A stretch of DNA of 64,000 nucleotides from Poriferisodalis sp965208485 (GTDB lineage Bacteria > Actinomycetota > Acidimicrobiia > Acidimicrobiales > Poriferisodalaceae). The DNA lies in the NCBI RefSeq assembly GCF_965208485.1, contig NZ_OZ242344.1, forward strand, positions 2,852,001-2,916,000, given 5' to 3'. The translations under genes and the position numbers were made by a program. A model generated the notes under the pieces. That model searched no databases, was not told the origin of the DNA, and was given only the letters and a program-made list of their open reading frames with translations. Shown here piece by piece: positions 53,386 through 63,022 of this stretch (the stretch's first letter is position 1; the number at the start of each line of letters is the position of its first letter).

Positions 53386-54188
53386 TGCTCCGCTCCATGA
53401 GCTACCAAGAATTCATCTGAGACTGCCCACCTGAAGAATCCGTAGACGATGTCGGCGTACCGACCCGCCTTTGCTTCACAAGCTTCCGAATCGAATGGCT
53501 CCGCAACCTCAGTGAACGCGTCAAGGTCTAGTATCCAGCTAAGTTCGTCCAACGCATCAAGCGACAGATCGTGGGTCATCCCGGGAGGCAGATGACCCCA
53601 TTTCCCCGAGAGGCGCACTTCATGGATGCTGAACTCTGCCTGCATCATCCCTCTGACGGTGACTCCCTCGCCAAGCTCAGCGTTTGACAGTCCGAGCAGT
53701 TCAGGGCGGACGAACTCAGGCAGCCGGTCCAGCATCTCGTGGCCGCTCAACCGATCCACATATCGGACTCCCACCCGGCTGATATGGCCTGGTCGGATAT
53801 GTTCACGGACCGCATTGAGGGCATCTGCCAAGCGGGAGAGAAAGTCGTCCCGATCGCTGTAGTCGCTGCACGCCAAAGAGACGAAGTTCTCGGCCAATGT
53901 CACCTGCCAGTTGCGCTCGACACCCCAGAACCTCCAGAGCGCGGAATCAGACATCTGAAGCGCGCCGCTGGCCCCTAGCGCGACTTCCTGCTGCGTCTCT
54001 TTCTCGACGAGCGGGTACGCATGCCTGATTGCCTCTTGGAAAGGAGCGACGAAGCTCTGCTCGCGTACGCTCAGGATTGGGGCGAAGCGCACTTGGGCGA
54101 CGACTCTCACCAGCGGATCGCGATCCAGGTGTACGCGCTCCACGCTCTCGCCGAACGGCATCTTCGGGGTCAGGGTCCAAGTTGCCAT
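53382..54188 (-). CDS. TIGR04255-like protein
   Basis: 268 residues, first gene of the module. VHLDRDPLVRVVAQVRFAPILSV near the N-terminus, WRFWGVERNWQVTLAENFVSLACSDYSDRDDFLSRLADAL, HISRVGVRYVDRLSG, LGEGVTVRGMMQAEFSIHEVRLSGKWG, and LDLDAFTEVAEPFDSEACEAKAGRYADIVYGFFRWAVSDEFLVAHGAEQ. These are hallmarks I associate with the sporadic TIGR04255 family (AQVRFAPI; DYxSRDxFxxRL; RVGVRYVDRL; a terminal hydrophobic helix). Its function is unknown in the literature I know; it occurs scattered, often beside helix-turn-helix genes, which suggests a mobile conflict or defence role. Starts with ATG behind weak GGTCC. Confidence 0.7.
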   Translation of the reverse strand: MATWTLTPKMPFGESVERVHLDRDPLVRVVAQVRFAPILSVREQSFVAPFQEAIRHAYPLVEKETQQEVALGASGALQMSDSALWRFWGVERNWQVTLAENFVSLACSDYSDRDDFLSRLADALNAVREHIRPGHISRVGVRYVDRLSGHEMLDRLPEFVRPELLGLSNAELGEGVTVRGMMQAEFSIHEVRLSGKWGHLPPGMTHDLSLDALDELSWILDLDAFTEVAEPFDSEACEAKAGRYADIVYGFFRWAVSDEFLVAHGAEQ

Positions 54189-54377
54189 GCTTCACACTTC
54201 ACTTCACATACTACAGAGCGAGCACTCGGCGAGACGCGAAAACCGGCTTAGGCGGTTGACCTGCGGAAACGAGGCATCGCGGTGCGCCTCGTGCGCTCCG
54301 CACGCGAAAGCCCAAGGCCCAAGACGGGGCCAGCGCGCTCCGGTCGCTTCGCACTCTGAACCTCGCCCACCTTCACC

Positions 54378-55075
54378 GATCAGGATCCCGCTGTCGCGCC
54401 GCTCAGGGCGCGCATGGCATCCCGTGCGGCGCGATGGGCGGCACGGCGGGCGGGCAGAGCGCGGGCGGGCAGCGAGATCGCCGCCGAGGTGGCTGCAACT
54501 GGGCACACCGCCATGGCAGCAGTGCACCGGTGGGGCCGGACGCTGCTCGGCGCCGATGCGGGCCGCACCGACGGCGTCACGGCGTTGGGACTCGACGAGA
54601 TCCTGATGTTCCGCCGCGGCCCCTGTCGCTGCGAGCGCTGGGGCGACACCGTCGTCGGCGTGCACAGAGGCGTCCTGTTGGACACAGTCGCTGGCCGCAG
54701 CGCCGAGGGCGCCGCCAGACGGATCCGGGGCCGCACGTCGCAGCGGCGACAACGCATCCGCTGGGCGGTGACGGGGCCTCTCAGGCCCGTACCGCAAAGC
54801 GTTCGGCGGCACCGTGCCGCACACGGCCCAGATCGCCGACCCGTTCCGCGATCAAGCTCGCCAACCCGGCCGTCGACGACGTGCGCAGACGCGTCCAGAA
54901 CCGCACCACCGGCGGGCGGGGAACCAAACACGACGCGCTCTGCCGGACACGCCGCCTGCTGCTGCGAGCCGCCGAGCGCATCACCGAGCGAGGCCGCACG
55001 AAGCTGGTCGGCCTGCTCGCCGCCGGCGGCCCACGCGGCGAGGTCCGCGACGCCTGGCGCGAAGAGCCCATAATC
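54378..55075 (+). mobile_element. Decayed ISL3-type transposase copy
   Basis: Aligns with the intact-looking element at 59061-60475: VTALGLDEILMFRRGP, GRSAEGAARR and later VDDVRRRVQNRTTGGRGTKHDALCRTRRLLLRAAERI, but in two or three frames, without the N-terminal zinc finger and cut off after GEVRDAW. Neither terminal inverted repeat is seen. Confidence 0.75.
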
Positions 55076-55119
55076 TCCGACCAGCCGACGCTGCGACGAG
55101 TCCCCAACGGACGCGACAG

Positions 55120-55300
55120 CACATCGTCGGCACGGACAGGGCATATGACACCGCAGGGTTCGTGGCCGACGCCCGCAAAGCGGGGTTCACGCCTCATGTC
55201 GCCCAGAACACCGCCGACCGGCGCTTCGCGATCGGCCGGCGCACCCCGCAACGAGGTCTTCAACCAGCACGGCAGCGTCGTGTTGGTGTACTCCCCCACC
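55120..55300 (+). mobile_element. IS5-type transposase fragment
   Basis: One frame encodes VGTDRAYDTAGFVADARKAGFTPHVAQNTADRRFAI, the DxxYDT...PHVAQNT region of IS5-like transposases, followed by frame loss. It is joined directly to the ISL3 remnant. Confidence 0.6.
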
Positions 55301-55396
55301 CGCATGATCCTCTGCCACCACGCCCACTGGCGCCGCACGGGTCGCGTCGCGGCAGTACGGTCGGCGGGATCCTCAGACCAGCTGTAGGGAGGCGTC

Positions 55397-56173
55397 ATGA
55401 GCAGGTTTACGGGACGGGTGGCCATCGTGACGGGGGCGGCCGGCGGGATCGGGTTGGCTGCGTGTGAGCGGTTCGCTTCGGAGGGCGCTTCGGTCGTAGC
55501 GGTGGACTTGGCCACGGCCGACTTGGGTGCGGCGGTCGCTGCGGCAGAGGCTCACGGCGCCGCGGCGCTGGCCGTCGGCGCTGATGTGACCAAGTCCGAC
55601 GAGGTCGCCGGGTACGTGCAGGCGGCCATGGACAACTTTGGCCGCGTCGACGTGCTGTTCAACAACGCCGGCATCGAGGGCACCTATTTTCCGATGGTCG
55701 ACTACCCCGAAGAGGACTTCGACCGGGTCATCGCGGTCAATGTGCGCGGGGTGTGGCTGGGCATCAAGTACGCCGCCCCCGCCATGGTCGCCAGCGGAGG
55801 CGGCGCCATTGTGAACACGGCATCGGTGGCGGGTCTGTTCGGCGCCCGGGGCATCTCGCCGTACTCGGCCAGCAAGCACGCCGTGGCCGGTCTCACCAAG
55901 TCAGCCGCCCTCGAGCTGGCCACCTCGGGCGTGCGGGTCAACGCCGTCTGCCCATCGCCGATCGAGACGCGCATGATGCGCTCGCTCGAGACCTTCATCG
56001 GCGGCGATGACGCCGACGAGGTCCGCAAGGCGTTCGCCGAGCGCCTGCCCGCGCAGCGCTACGGCGAACCCCACGAGGTCGCAGCCCTCGTGGCGTTCTT
56101 GGCCTCCGACGACGCCGGTTACATCACCGGCAGCCTCTACCCCATCGACGGCGGCTACAGCGCCGGCCGCTGA
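55397..56173 (+). CDS. Short-chain dehydrogenase/reductase
   Basis: 258 residues. VAIVTGAAGGIGLAA, VAVDLATADLG (Asp after beta-2, NAD preference), NNAGIEGTY, IVNTASVAGLFGARGISPYSASKHAVAGLTKSAALE with Ser, Tyr and Lys, PSPIETRMM, and GYITGSLYPIDGGYSAGR. A FabG-like oxidoreductase of unknown substrate. First housekeeping-type gene after the island. Good SD GGGAGG before ATG. Confidence 0.9.
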   Translation: MSRFTGRVAIVTGAAGGIGLAACERFASEGASVVAVDLATADLGAAVAAAEAHGAAALAVGADVTKSDEVAGYVQAAMDNFGRVDVLFNNAGIEGTYFPMVDYPEEDFDRVIAVNVRGVWLGIKYAAPAMVASGGGAIVNTASVAGLFGARGISPYSASKHAVAGLTKSAALELATSGVRVNAVCPSPIETRMMRSLETFIGGDDADEVRKAFAERLPAQRYGEPHEVAALVAFLASDDAGYITGSLYPIDGGYSAGR

Positions 56174-56192
56174 AGGGCGGCGCGCGGCGCGC

Positions 56193-56277
56193 TGGTGGGC
56201 CGGGGAGGATTCGAACCTCCGTAGGCGAAGCCGACGGGTTTACAGCCCGCTCCCTTTGTCCGCTCGGGCACCGACCC
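56193..56277 (-). tRNA. tRNA-Tyr (GTA)
   Basis: On the minus strand GGGTCGG pairs with CCGGCCC in the acceptor. The anticodon loop CTGTAAA contains GTA, a long variable arm (CGGCTTCGCCTACG) marks a class II tRNA, the T loop is GTTCGAATC, and CCA is encoded at the 3' end. Confidence 0.95.
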
Positions 56278-56379
56278 CAGAGGTGGGCAGGCTACCGGCG
56301 CACCTGGCACCGACAGCATGGCCGATGATGCCTCACATTCCAGGGTCGGGGGCCTGATTCAGGTCGCTAGCTTGCGGGC

Positions 56380-56868
56380 ATGCCGTCATTCGATGTTGTC
56401 TCCAAAGTGGACATGCAGGAGATCCGCAACGCCGTGGATCAGGCTTCCCGAGAGGTCGCCAATCGCTACGATTTCCGCAACACCGGCAGCGCGGTGGAGC
56501 TCGGCGAGGGCGTCATCAACTTGCGGTCGAGCACCGAGGACCGGCTGGCAGCGATGCGCCAGCTGCTCGAAGAGAAGCTGGTGCGCCGCCAGGTCAGCCT
56601 GAAGGCCGTCCACTACGGCAACGTCGAGGAGGCCTCGGGGGGCACGGTGCGCCAAGTGGCTGCGCTGCAGGCCGGCATCTCGTCGGACCGGGCCCGTGAT
56701 CTGAACAAGTTCATCAAGGGCCTCGGCATCAAGGGTGTCCAGTCGCAGACCCAGGGCGATCAGATGCGGGTGATGTCGAAGAAGCGGGACGACCTGCAGG
56801 CGGTCATCGCCGAACTCAAGGCCGGCGACTTCGACGTACCACTGCAGTTCGAGAACTTCCGGGACTGA
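56380..56868 (+). CDS. YajQ family nucleotide-binding protein
   Basis: 162 residues. MPSFDVVSKVDMQEIRNAVDQASREVANRYDFRNTGSAVE at the N-terminus and VQSQTQGDQMRVMSKKRDDLQAVI...FDVPLQFENFRD at the end match the YajQ/DUF520 family along its full length. Family members bind tRNA or cyclic di-GMP and act in stress or virulence regulation; the ligand here is unknown. Confidence 0.92.
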   Translation: MPSFDVVSKVDMQEIRNAVDQASREVANRYDFRNTGSAVELGEGVINLRSSTEDRLAAMRQLLEEKLVRRQVSLKAVHYGNVEEASGGTVRQVAALQAGISSDRARDLNKFIKGLGIKGVQSQTQGDQMRVMSKKRDDLQAVIAELKAGDFDVPLQFENFRD

Positions 56869-56918
56869 CACCGGCCTGCGTCGGGCAGCCAGCCGGCACT
56901 CCACAGCTGTGCGGCCGG

Positions 56919-57785
56919 TTAGATCGCTTCCTGCCAGGAGCCGTCACGCAGCCGGCGGATGCGTTCTTCCATCGGCGGGTGGGTGGTGAACAGGCCTTTG
57001 AAACCCATCCGGCGGCTGGCCAGCGGGTTGGCGATGTACATCTGGGCCTGGTTGGCGTCGGCCAGGCTCGGAACAGTCTTGGAGGCCACGTCCAGCTTTT
57101 CGAGCGCCCGGGCGAGCGGTTCGCCGTCGCTGATCATGCGGGCGGCGGTGCGGTCGGCCTGGTACTCGCGGCTGCGACTGATGGCCATCTGCAGCAACAT
57201 CGCAGCAATCGGCGCCAAGATGATGAGCAGGATCTCTCCGAACGGATTGCGGTCGTTGTCGCGTCCGCCGCCCCCGAAGATCAGGGCGAATTGGGCCATG
57301 CGGGCGGCGAAGGTGATCGCCGTGGCCACGGCCGCTGCGACTGAGCCGATGAGGATGTCGCGGTTGCGGATATGGGCCATCTCGTGCGCCAGCACGCCAC
57401 GGATCTCGTACCAGTTCAGATGGCGGATGAGTCCCTCGGTGACGCAGACCGCAGCGTTGCGCGGGTTGCGGCCGGTGGCGAAGGCGTTGGGCTGCGGGTC
57501 GGGCGAGACGTACAGCCGCGGCATCGGCATGTCCGACAGCGTGGTGAGCTCACCCATGATCCGCCAGTACTCAGGGAGCTGATGGGGTTGGACCTCTTGG
57601 GCCCGGGCGGAGCGGATCGCCAGCTTGTCGCTGAACCAGTAGCTGCCGCCCACCATGACCAGGGCAATGACGACGGCGATCGTGAGGCCGCCTTGGCCCC
57701 AGAAGCTGCCGATCCACAGGATCAGACCAGCCAGGCCGGCCAGGAGAACGGTGGTCTTAGCCGTGTTGCGCACGTCGTGCTGCAC
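56919..57785 (-). CDS. htpX: HtpX family membrane zinc metalloprotease
   Basis: 288 residues. Two N-terminal helices (VLLAGLAGLILWIGSFW; GLTIAVVIALVMVGGSYWF), zinc motif VLAHEMAHIRNRDIL (HExxH), a further helix pair, and SREYQADRTAARMI with the third zinc ligand Glu. C-terminal FTTHPPMEERIRRL is typical. It degrades misfolded membrane proteins. Confidence 0.93.
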   Translation of the reverse strand: MQHDVRNTAKTTVLLAGLAGLILWIGSFWGQGGLTIAVVIALVMVGGSYWFSDKLAIRSARAQEVQPHQLPEYWRIMGELTTLSDMPMPRLYVSPDPQPNAFATGRNPRNAAVCVTEGLIRHLNWYEIRGVLAHEMAHIRNRDILIGSVAAAVATAITFAARMAQFALIFGGGGRDNDRNPFGEILLIILAPIAAMLLQMAISRSREYQADRTAARMISDGEPLARALEKLDVASKTVPSLADANQAQMYIANPLASRRMGFKGLFTTHPPMEERIRRLRDGSWQEAI

Positions 57786-57930
57786 CTCATTTCGGTCGCT
57801 GTGTTGCGGACGCTGTGCGGTTGCGGTTCAGGCTAACGACAGCGGTCCGTCGCTCAGGCGCAGGATGGGTCGCGGCGGCGGTCCGTCGTCGGTGCGGCTG
57901 CGGCTGCGGCTGAGTCGGCGCACTGCGAGT

Positions 57931-59031
57931 TCAGTTCTTGGCGTCGACGAGGCGCCAATCGTCCGAGCCCGGGCTGTAGCGACCGCGGAAATCAGGATCG
58001 AAGGCGGCGGCCAGCTCGGCGGCTTTGCCGATGGACGAGCGGTAGGCGTCGATGATGGCGTCCTCGGCGTCGTAGTCGAACGGATCCTGCATGCGCCGTT
58101 CCTTGGTGCTGCCGCGCCGGACCGGGTTCTCTGCCAGCCAGCGCGCCGTGAGGCCGACAGCTTCGACCACGCCGACCTTGTCCCGATAGCCCAGCTCGGC
58201 GATCATCAGGTCGGGCGCCATGGCCCGGTGCAGCGATTCCTCTTCGCCAAGGAAGGGGCGGGCAGGCGTGGCAAGCTCGCCGGGCAGGTTCACGATGTCA
58301 AGCTCGACAGCGAGCGCTGCGGCGATCACCTGGATGGTCTGGCGGGCCGTCAGGGTGTGCTCATCGCTGATGTTGTAGGCCTTGCCGGCGGCAACTTCGG
58401 GATGGTCGGCGGCGAGCGTGAGGGCATGACCCGCATTGGGGCCGTACGCGGCGGCGCGCAGCGTGAGGCCCCCGTCGGCCACGATAATCCGGCGACGGCC
58501 GTCGATGATTCGACGCACGATCAGCCACTCGCGCGGGTTGATCTGCTCTGGGCCGTAGATAAGCGGGTAGCGAAAGATGGTGGCATCAGGGTGGTGCTCG
58601 AAGAGCACATCCTCGGTGGCGACGATCTTGGCCACCTTGTCGTTGGCGTCGTTCACAGCACGTTCGGATGACTCCCGCAGCGGCATGAGCAGGCCGCGTG
58701 GCCAGTTCTCCGCCGGCCGGGCATAGCCCCGGTAGACGGGGATGCCCCCGACAGCGATGAACTGGCCGCAGCGCCCCACGAAGTACGGCGCCAGGTCACG
58801 CAGCCGTCCGTACATGGCATAGACGACATCGAACGTGGCGTTGCCGAGGGCCTCTTCCACTTCGTCGATGCGGAACGGGTTGGTGTGGATGTGCGGGACC
58901 TCGGGCGGGAGGGTGTCCACCTCGTGGCGACCGGTGTGCAGGATCGTCACGTCGTACCCGCGCTCGACGAGCCCGCTCACCACACCGGGTCCCGTCGGCC
59001 CCGTGCCGCCGATCACCAACGCTGTCTTCAC
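57931..59031 (-). CDS. NAD-dependent epimerase/dehydratase
   Basis: 366 residues. MKTALVIGGTGPTGPGVVSGLVERGYDV holds the cofactor loop; FDVVYAMYGRLRDLAPY, FIAVGGIPVYRGYARPAE, PLIYGPEQINPREWLIVRRIIDG and YNISDEHTLTARQ follow. It belongs to the extended SDR group, with a substrate-binding C-terminus of about 80 residues beyond most epimerases. The ATG is only 30 bp from an ISL3 end at 59061, so its promoter may come from or be affected by the element. Confidence 0.82.
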   Translation of the reverse strand: MKTALVIGGTGPTGPGVVSGLVERGYDVTILHTGRHEVDTLPPEVPHIHTNPFRIDEVEEALGNATFDVVYAMYGRLRDLAPYFVGRCGQFIAVGGIPVYRGYARPAENWPRGLLMPLRESSERAVNDANDKVAKIVATEDVLFEHHPDATIFRYPLIYGPEQINPREWLIVRRIIDGRRRIIVADGGLTLRAAAYGPNAGHALTLAADHPEVAAGKAYNISDEHTLTARQTIQVIAAALAVELDIVNLPGELATPARPFLGEEESLHRAMAPDLMIAELGYRDKVGVVEAVGLTARWLAENPVRRGSTKERRMQDPFDYDAEDAIIDAYRSSIGKAAELAAAFDPDFRGRYSPGSDDWRLVDAKN

Positions 59032-59060
59032 TGGTTCATGCTGTCAGATCTGGGGATGGG

Positions 59061-60475
59061 GGCTCTTCGCGTTTGCGCGTGGAGTAGGTCGGTGAGGGTG
59101 CTGGTGGTGTAGGCAGGGATCCCCCAGAATCGGAGGTGTCAAAGCTTCCGAGTCGTGGAGGATCCCTGTGGCTGTTGACCTTACGCGTGCGTTGCTGTTG
59201 GTCGTCGGCCTTGGGCCGGGCGTCGCGGTGAGCGGGGTTGCTGAGCGGCGCGGCGCACGGATCGAGATCGGTGTGGAGCTGACCGGGCGGCCGTGCTGTG
59301 GGGGCTGCGGCGGACCGGTGTGGGCGCACGGGTCGAGCCGGGTGGCGCTGGCGGACCTGCCGGCGTTCGGGCGGCCGGTGCGGCTGCGGTGGGCTAAGCG
59401 CCGCTGGCGCTGCCCCGAGGCTGGCTGTTCGGTGGGCACGTTCACCGACCGGCACGACGCGATCGCGCTGCCCAGGGCGAGGATGACGACCAGAGCCGCG
59501 AAGCACGCCACCCGCCGAGCCGGTCTGGGCCGGGCGATCGGCGAGACCGCGGCCGAGCTGGGCTGCGGCTGGCACACCGCGATGGCAGCGGCGCACCGGT
59601 GGGGCCGGGCGCTGCTCGACGCGGACCGGGGCCGTCTGGTCGGGGTGACCGCTTTGGGCCTCGACGAGATCCTGATGTTCCGCCGCGGCCCGTTCCGCGA
59701 AAAGCACTGGGGCACCACCTTGGTGGACGCCCGCCGGGGCAGGCTGCTCGACATAGTCCCAGGCCGCAGCGCCTCGGGCGCGAAACGCCGGCTGGGCGCA
59801 CGCCCCCCGAGGCGGGCGAGGGCGTATCCGCTGGGCGGTCACGGGGCCTGTCGGGGCCGTATCGCAAGACCGCCCGCGAAGCGCTCCCCCAAGCGACCCA
59901 GGTCGCGGACCCGTTCCACGTCGTCAAGCTCGCCAACTCCACCATCGACGACGTGCGCCGCCGAGTCCACAACCACACCACCGGCGGGCGCGGCGCCAAA
60001 GGCGACCACCTCTACCGCACAAGACGGCTGCTGCTCAAAGCCGCCGAGCGCATCAGCGACCGAGGCCGCACCAAGCTGCGCGGCCTGCTCGCAGCCGGCG
60101 ACCCCCGCGGCGAGGTGCGAGACGCCTGGCACGCCAAGGAGACCCTGCGCGGCATCTACCGGATACCCGACCGCGACCTCGCCCGCGAGGCGCTCGACGA
60201 GCTCTCACGCGACCTGCGAGACGAGACGTTCAGCGCTGAGCTGAACAAGCTCGGCCGCACCCTGCACGCCTGGCGCACCCAGATCGCCAACTGGCATCTC
60301 TGCCAAGTCACCAACGGCCCCACCGAGGCAGCCAACAACCACGCCAAGCTCATCAAGCGAGTGTCGTTCGGGACCGCCAACCTCGACCACTACAGAACCC
60401 GAGTCCTGCTCTACGCCGGCAAGCCGAACTGGACCCTGCTCGACAACCTCACCCCACGCTAAAACGCGAAGAGCC
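59061..60475 (+). mobile_element. ISL3-family insertion sequence
   Basis: Left end GGCTCTTCGCGTTT and right end (complement) GGCTCTTCGCGTTT are identical over 14 bp and continue with similarity for about ten more. Length 1415 bp. Flanks (GGGATGGG / TGTAATGG) show no clear 8-bp target duplication, suggesting an adjacent deletion or rearrangement. Confidence 0.9.
59168..60462 (+). pseudogene. ISL3 transposase with frameshifts
   Basis: GTG start. Zinc finger CCGGCGGPVWAHGSSR...CPEAGC; catalytic LGLDEILMFRRGP and later VADPFHVVKLANSTIDDVRRRV and the C-terminal TNGPTEAANNHAKLIKRVSFG. The frame changes near 59810 and again near 59845 (RGGRGRIRWAVTG lies in the third frame, GLSGPYRKTARE in the next). 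Probably two mutations rather than programmed shifts, because the sites lack slippery sequences of known type. Confidence 0.7.
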
Positions 60476-60677
60476 TGTAATGGTTGGACTGCGAGGCTTT
60501 GTCTGAGGCAACCACAATAGGGGTGTCCCCGCTGCAGTCTGTAGCGGTAAGCCCCTCATAGCTTCCGACCGACGAGGAAGCACCAACCGCATCGACGACA
60601 ACCAACGACAAACCAAGAAACGCAACCGCCAACAGAACCGCCGACCAGCGCCGCCGCACCGAACCAAAGACAAACAC
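60459..60677 (-). pseudogene. Secreted-protein N-terminus cut off by ISL3
   Basis: 72 codons. Signal peptide RRRWSAVLLAVAFLGLSLVVVDAVGA, then SYEGLTATDCSGDTPIVVASDKASQSNHY, reminiscent of CWB2-type units, and then the frame enters the IS end at 60475. The rest of the gene is missing on the other side of the element. Confidence 0.6.
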
Positions 60678-60837
60678 GGCCCGTCATCCTCAGTCACGAA
60701 CGCTGCAGACCCCAAGGGCGCAGGCAAGCAGCGCTACCCAAGCGGAACCGACGGCAACAGCCACCGAACCCCCAAGAGCCTCAACAGCGACCCACCGTAT
60801 CCCGCAGCGGCCGATATGGCTTTCGCGAGCGGCGGCC

Positions 60838-61344
60838 TCAGTGGGGGTGGTAGCCGCTGTCGATGTAGAGGGTTGGCAGGTCGAGGTCTCGGTACATGCG
60901 GACGTTGCGCATGTCGTCGTCGATGGCGAGGCGGGGGGTGTAGCCGCACTCGAGGAGCGCCTGTGTCTGCTCGCCCTTGAACAGCGGCGACGGCTGGAAG
61001 TCGCCCATGGGCCGCATGATGAGCAGGTCCCAGCGGACCTCGTGCTTGATCAGCCAGTTGAGGGTTGCGCCCGAGACCCAGGTGGGCCGGGACGTGAGCG
61101 CCACGACGACCAGCTCGGGGTTGAGCAGCACCAGCAGCTCGAAGACTTCGTCGAGTACGTCGTCGTCGCCGACATCGGCGAAGAACGAGTCCCAGTCGCG
61201 CCACGGGCCGTCGAGGTGATGCTGGCGGTGTGCGGCGTCGGCGAGCACCCCGTCGATGTCGACGATGACGCAGTCGCCCGGCGGCACCGGCCCATCCCGC
61301 CACCACCAGTACGATGGCCAGTCGCCGCCGCTCAACCTGGCCAT
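60838..61344 (-). CDS. HAD-superfamily phosphatase, polynucleotide-kinase-phosphatase-like
   Basis: 168 residues from ATG 61344, which overlaps the upstream stop by one base. VIVDIDGVLADAAHRQHHL is the DxD nucleophile motif, VVVALTSRPTWV motif II, and LAIDDDMRNVRMYRDLDLPTLYID the acidic motif III/IV. The pattern (DIDGVLADAAHR, SRP, DDD) is that of phosphatase domains related to T4 Pnk 3'-phosphatase. It is probably cotranslated with the AlbA_2 regulator. Confidence 0.75.
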   Translation of the reverse strand: MARLSGGDWPSYWWWRDGPVPPGDCVIVDIDGVLADAAHRQHHLDGPWRDWDSFFADVGDDDVLDEVFELLVLLNPELVVVALTSRPTWVSGATLNWLIKHEVRWDLLIMRPMGDFQPSPLFKGEQTQALLECGYTPRLAIDDDMRNVRMYRDLDLPTLYIDSGYHPH

Positions 61345-63005
61345 CACTCTTCGGAGGGCGCTGGCAGGTAACGCCGAGCTCGAGTCTTGCCCACAGCGCG
61401 AACGAGACCCGAGGCTGCGAGAACATTCAGGGTCCGGCGCGCCTCAGCCACGTCCACGCCCAGGAGCTCTGCGGCCTCCGCCGAAGAAAGACCACCGCGA
61501 CTCGCGAGTTCATCGAGCAGGCGCCGCCGGTAGAGATGCGAGGTATTCACCCCAGCGCTGCCAGCACGCCGCACCACCTCAGGGGACAACTCGTACTGCG
61601 CACCGCCGGCCCTCCCGACGCGAACGAGCAATCCGCCATCGACCATGCGCGCCAGCAGACGGTCTACCTCCGCATCCTCAGCCAGCGCGTCAGCTACGTG
61701 ACGCCGGGCCGCGCTCCCGCGCCGGTACACCTCGACGAGAGCGAGACGTTCTGAGGCAGAAGCGAACACATCACCGAGCACCCCCAGCCACGCCAGCTCT
61801 TCGACGCTCACCCGGAACTGGTTCCGCAACGTAACCGTGACTGACGACGGCGTCGCCTCAAACTCCGGGGGAGGCATGAGACGCGCCTCCATCTCTCGAT
61901 ACATGCGATCGACGCCCTCGCCGAATTCTTCCACCAAGCCGATATCTCGCAGGACTCTCATCAAGCGTCGATTACGGCTGAAGTGCTCGACCCGCATGTT
62001 CTGCTCGTTGATGTGCCCAGGAAGCGAGCCGGGACTGCGAATCTCGACGCGGTCGTCCCACACGGTGACATCGATGGTGGCGCCGGCCAAGCCGTAGTCG
62101 CGGTGCGCTAGCGCGTTCAGCAGGGCTTCACGGAGAACCGGTACCGGATACTCGGGAATCGCCTCGCGAAAGAGCCCCGAAACGACCTCGAAGCTCTTGG
62201 TGTGGCTATCGACGAATTCAAGACAGCACTCCAGCACCGCCGCGAGAGGACCGGCACAAGACTCGCGGTCGACTATGGGGCCAAGATCTGGACCGATGCC
62301 GTCGCGGCGAATGAGCTGCGCCTCCGCGCCTGGAACGAAGCGACGCGGATCGCGTGCAAACAGCACTGCCCCAGCAACCAGCACAGTCGCGCCTGCGATG
62401 CCGTCGGAAGCCTCAGCAACGTTGAGATCGACAAGCGCTCGCCCCAGATCGGCAACCTCGATCTCGCTGCGGCCCTGGCGGGCGAGAGCACCGTTGACGA
62501 CGCCCAGGTCGAAGGCTTCAGGATCGAACGCGCCGTCAATCGGGTTGGCCTCAGCAGAGGCGCGCTGTCGCTCAGCCACGAATCGTCCCAGCTCATCACC
62601 CTGCAACGGCATCGAGTCTCCGCCAACGCGGCGCAAAAGCCGTCCATTGGGGGTCGTCACGATTCGTCCATGAACCTCGGGCACGCTTACGACCACGATG
62701 TCGCGCCCGTCCACTTCGACAGGCTTCAGATCGACGACGACGTTGCACTCGTTGGCGTAGCGCGTGAGCCGATTTTGGTTGTTCTGCGTCAACGAGCATC
62801 CGACAATCTCGCGGTCATCGCTGATGCCGCATACCAGGAGGCCGCCGTTCGTCATCGCCATGGCGGGAATCGCTGCGAGCAGGCTGTCAGCTATGCCGCG
62901 CTTGAACTCCAGCGTCTCACGTTCGACCTCGCCGACAAGATTCCAGAACTGCGACGCGGACATGCGCTCGGGCAGGTCATCCAGACTGAGCTGTGAACGA
63001 GACAC
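61344..63005 (-). CDS. AlbA_2/HATPase-type putative transcription regulator
   Basis: 553 residues. N-terminal AlbA_2 (schlafen-like) domain with ERETLEFKRGIADSLLAAIPAMAMTNGGLLVCGISDDREIVG and PNGRLLRRVGGDSMPLQGDEL. In the middle is a GHKL-like part (PVPVLREALLNALAHRDYGLAG; VEIRSPGSLPGHINEQN; GLVEEFGEGVDRMYREM). The C-terminal third has helix-turn-helix elements (LSSAEAAELLGVDVAEARRTLNVLAASGLVRAV). This domain order is seen in ATP-binding regulators of unknown role. The operator array lies just upstream of the start, suggesting autoregulation. Confidence 0.8.
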   Translation of the reverse strand: MSRSQLSLDDLPERMSASQFWNLVGEVERETLEFKRGIADSLLAAIPAMAMTNGGLLVCGISDDREIVGCSLTQNNQNRLTRYANECNVVVDLKPVEVDGRDIVVVSVPEVHGRIVTTPNGRLLRRVGGDSMPLQGDELGRFVAERQRASAEANPIDGAFDPEAFDLGVVNGALARQGRSEIEVADLGRALVDLNVAEASDGIAGATVLVAGAVLFARDPRRFVPGAEAQLIRRDGIGPDLGPIVDRESCAGPLAAVLECCLEFVDSHTKSFEVVSGLFREAIPEYPVPVLREALLNALAHRDYGLAGATIDVTVWDDRVEIRSPGSLPGHINEQNMRVEHFSRNRRLMRVLRDIGLVEEFGEGVDRMYREMEARLMPPPEFEATPSSVTVTLRNQFRVSVEELAWLGVLGDVFASASERLALVEVYRRGSAARRHVADALAEDAEVDRLLARMVDGGLLVRVGRAGGAQYELSPEVVRRAGSAGVNTSHLYRRRLLDELASRGGLSSAEAAELLGVDVAEARRTLNVLAASGLVRAVGKTRARRYLPAPSEE

Positions 63006-63022
63006 ACCGCGAAGGCTAGTAG

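Noticed and set aside
59810..59850. Programmed frameshift in the ISL3 transposase
   Set aside because: Two separate frame changes in a region lacking a slippery heptamer; mutation is simpler.
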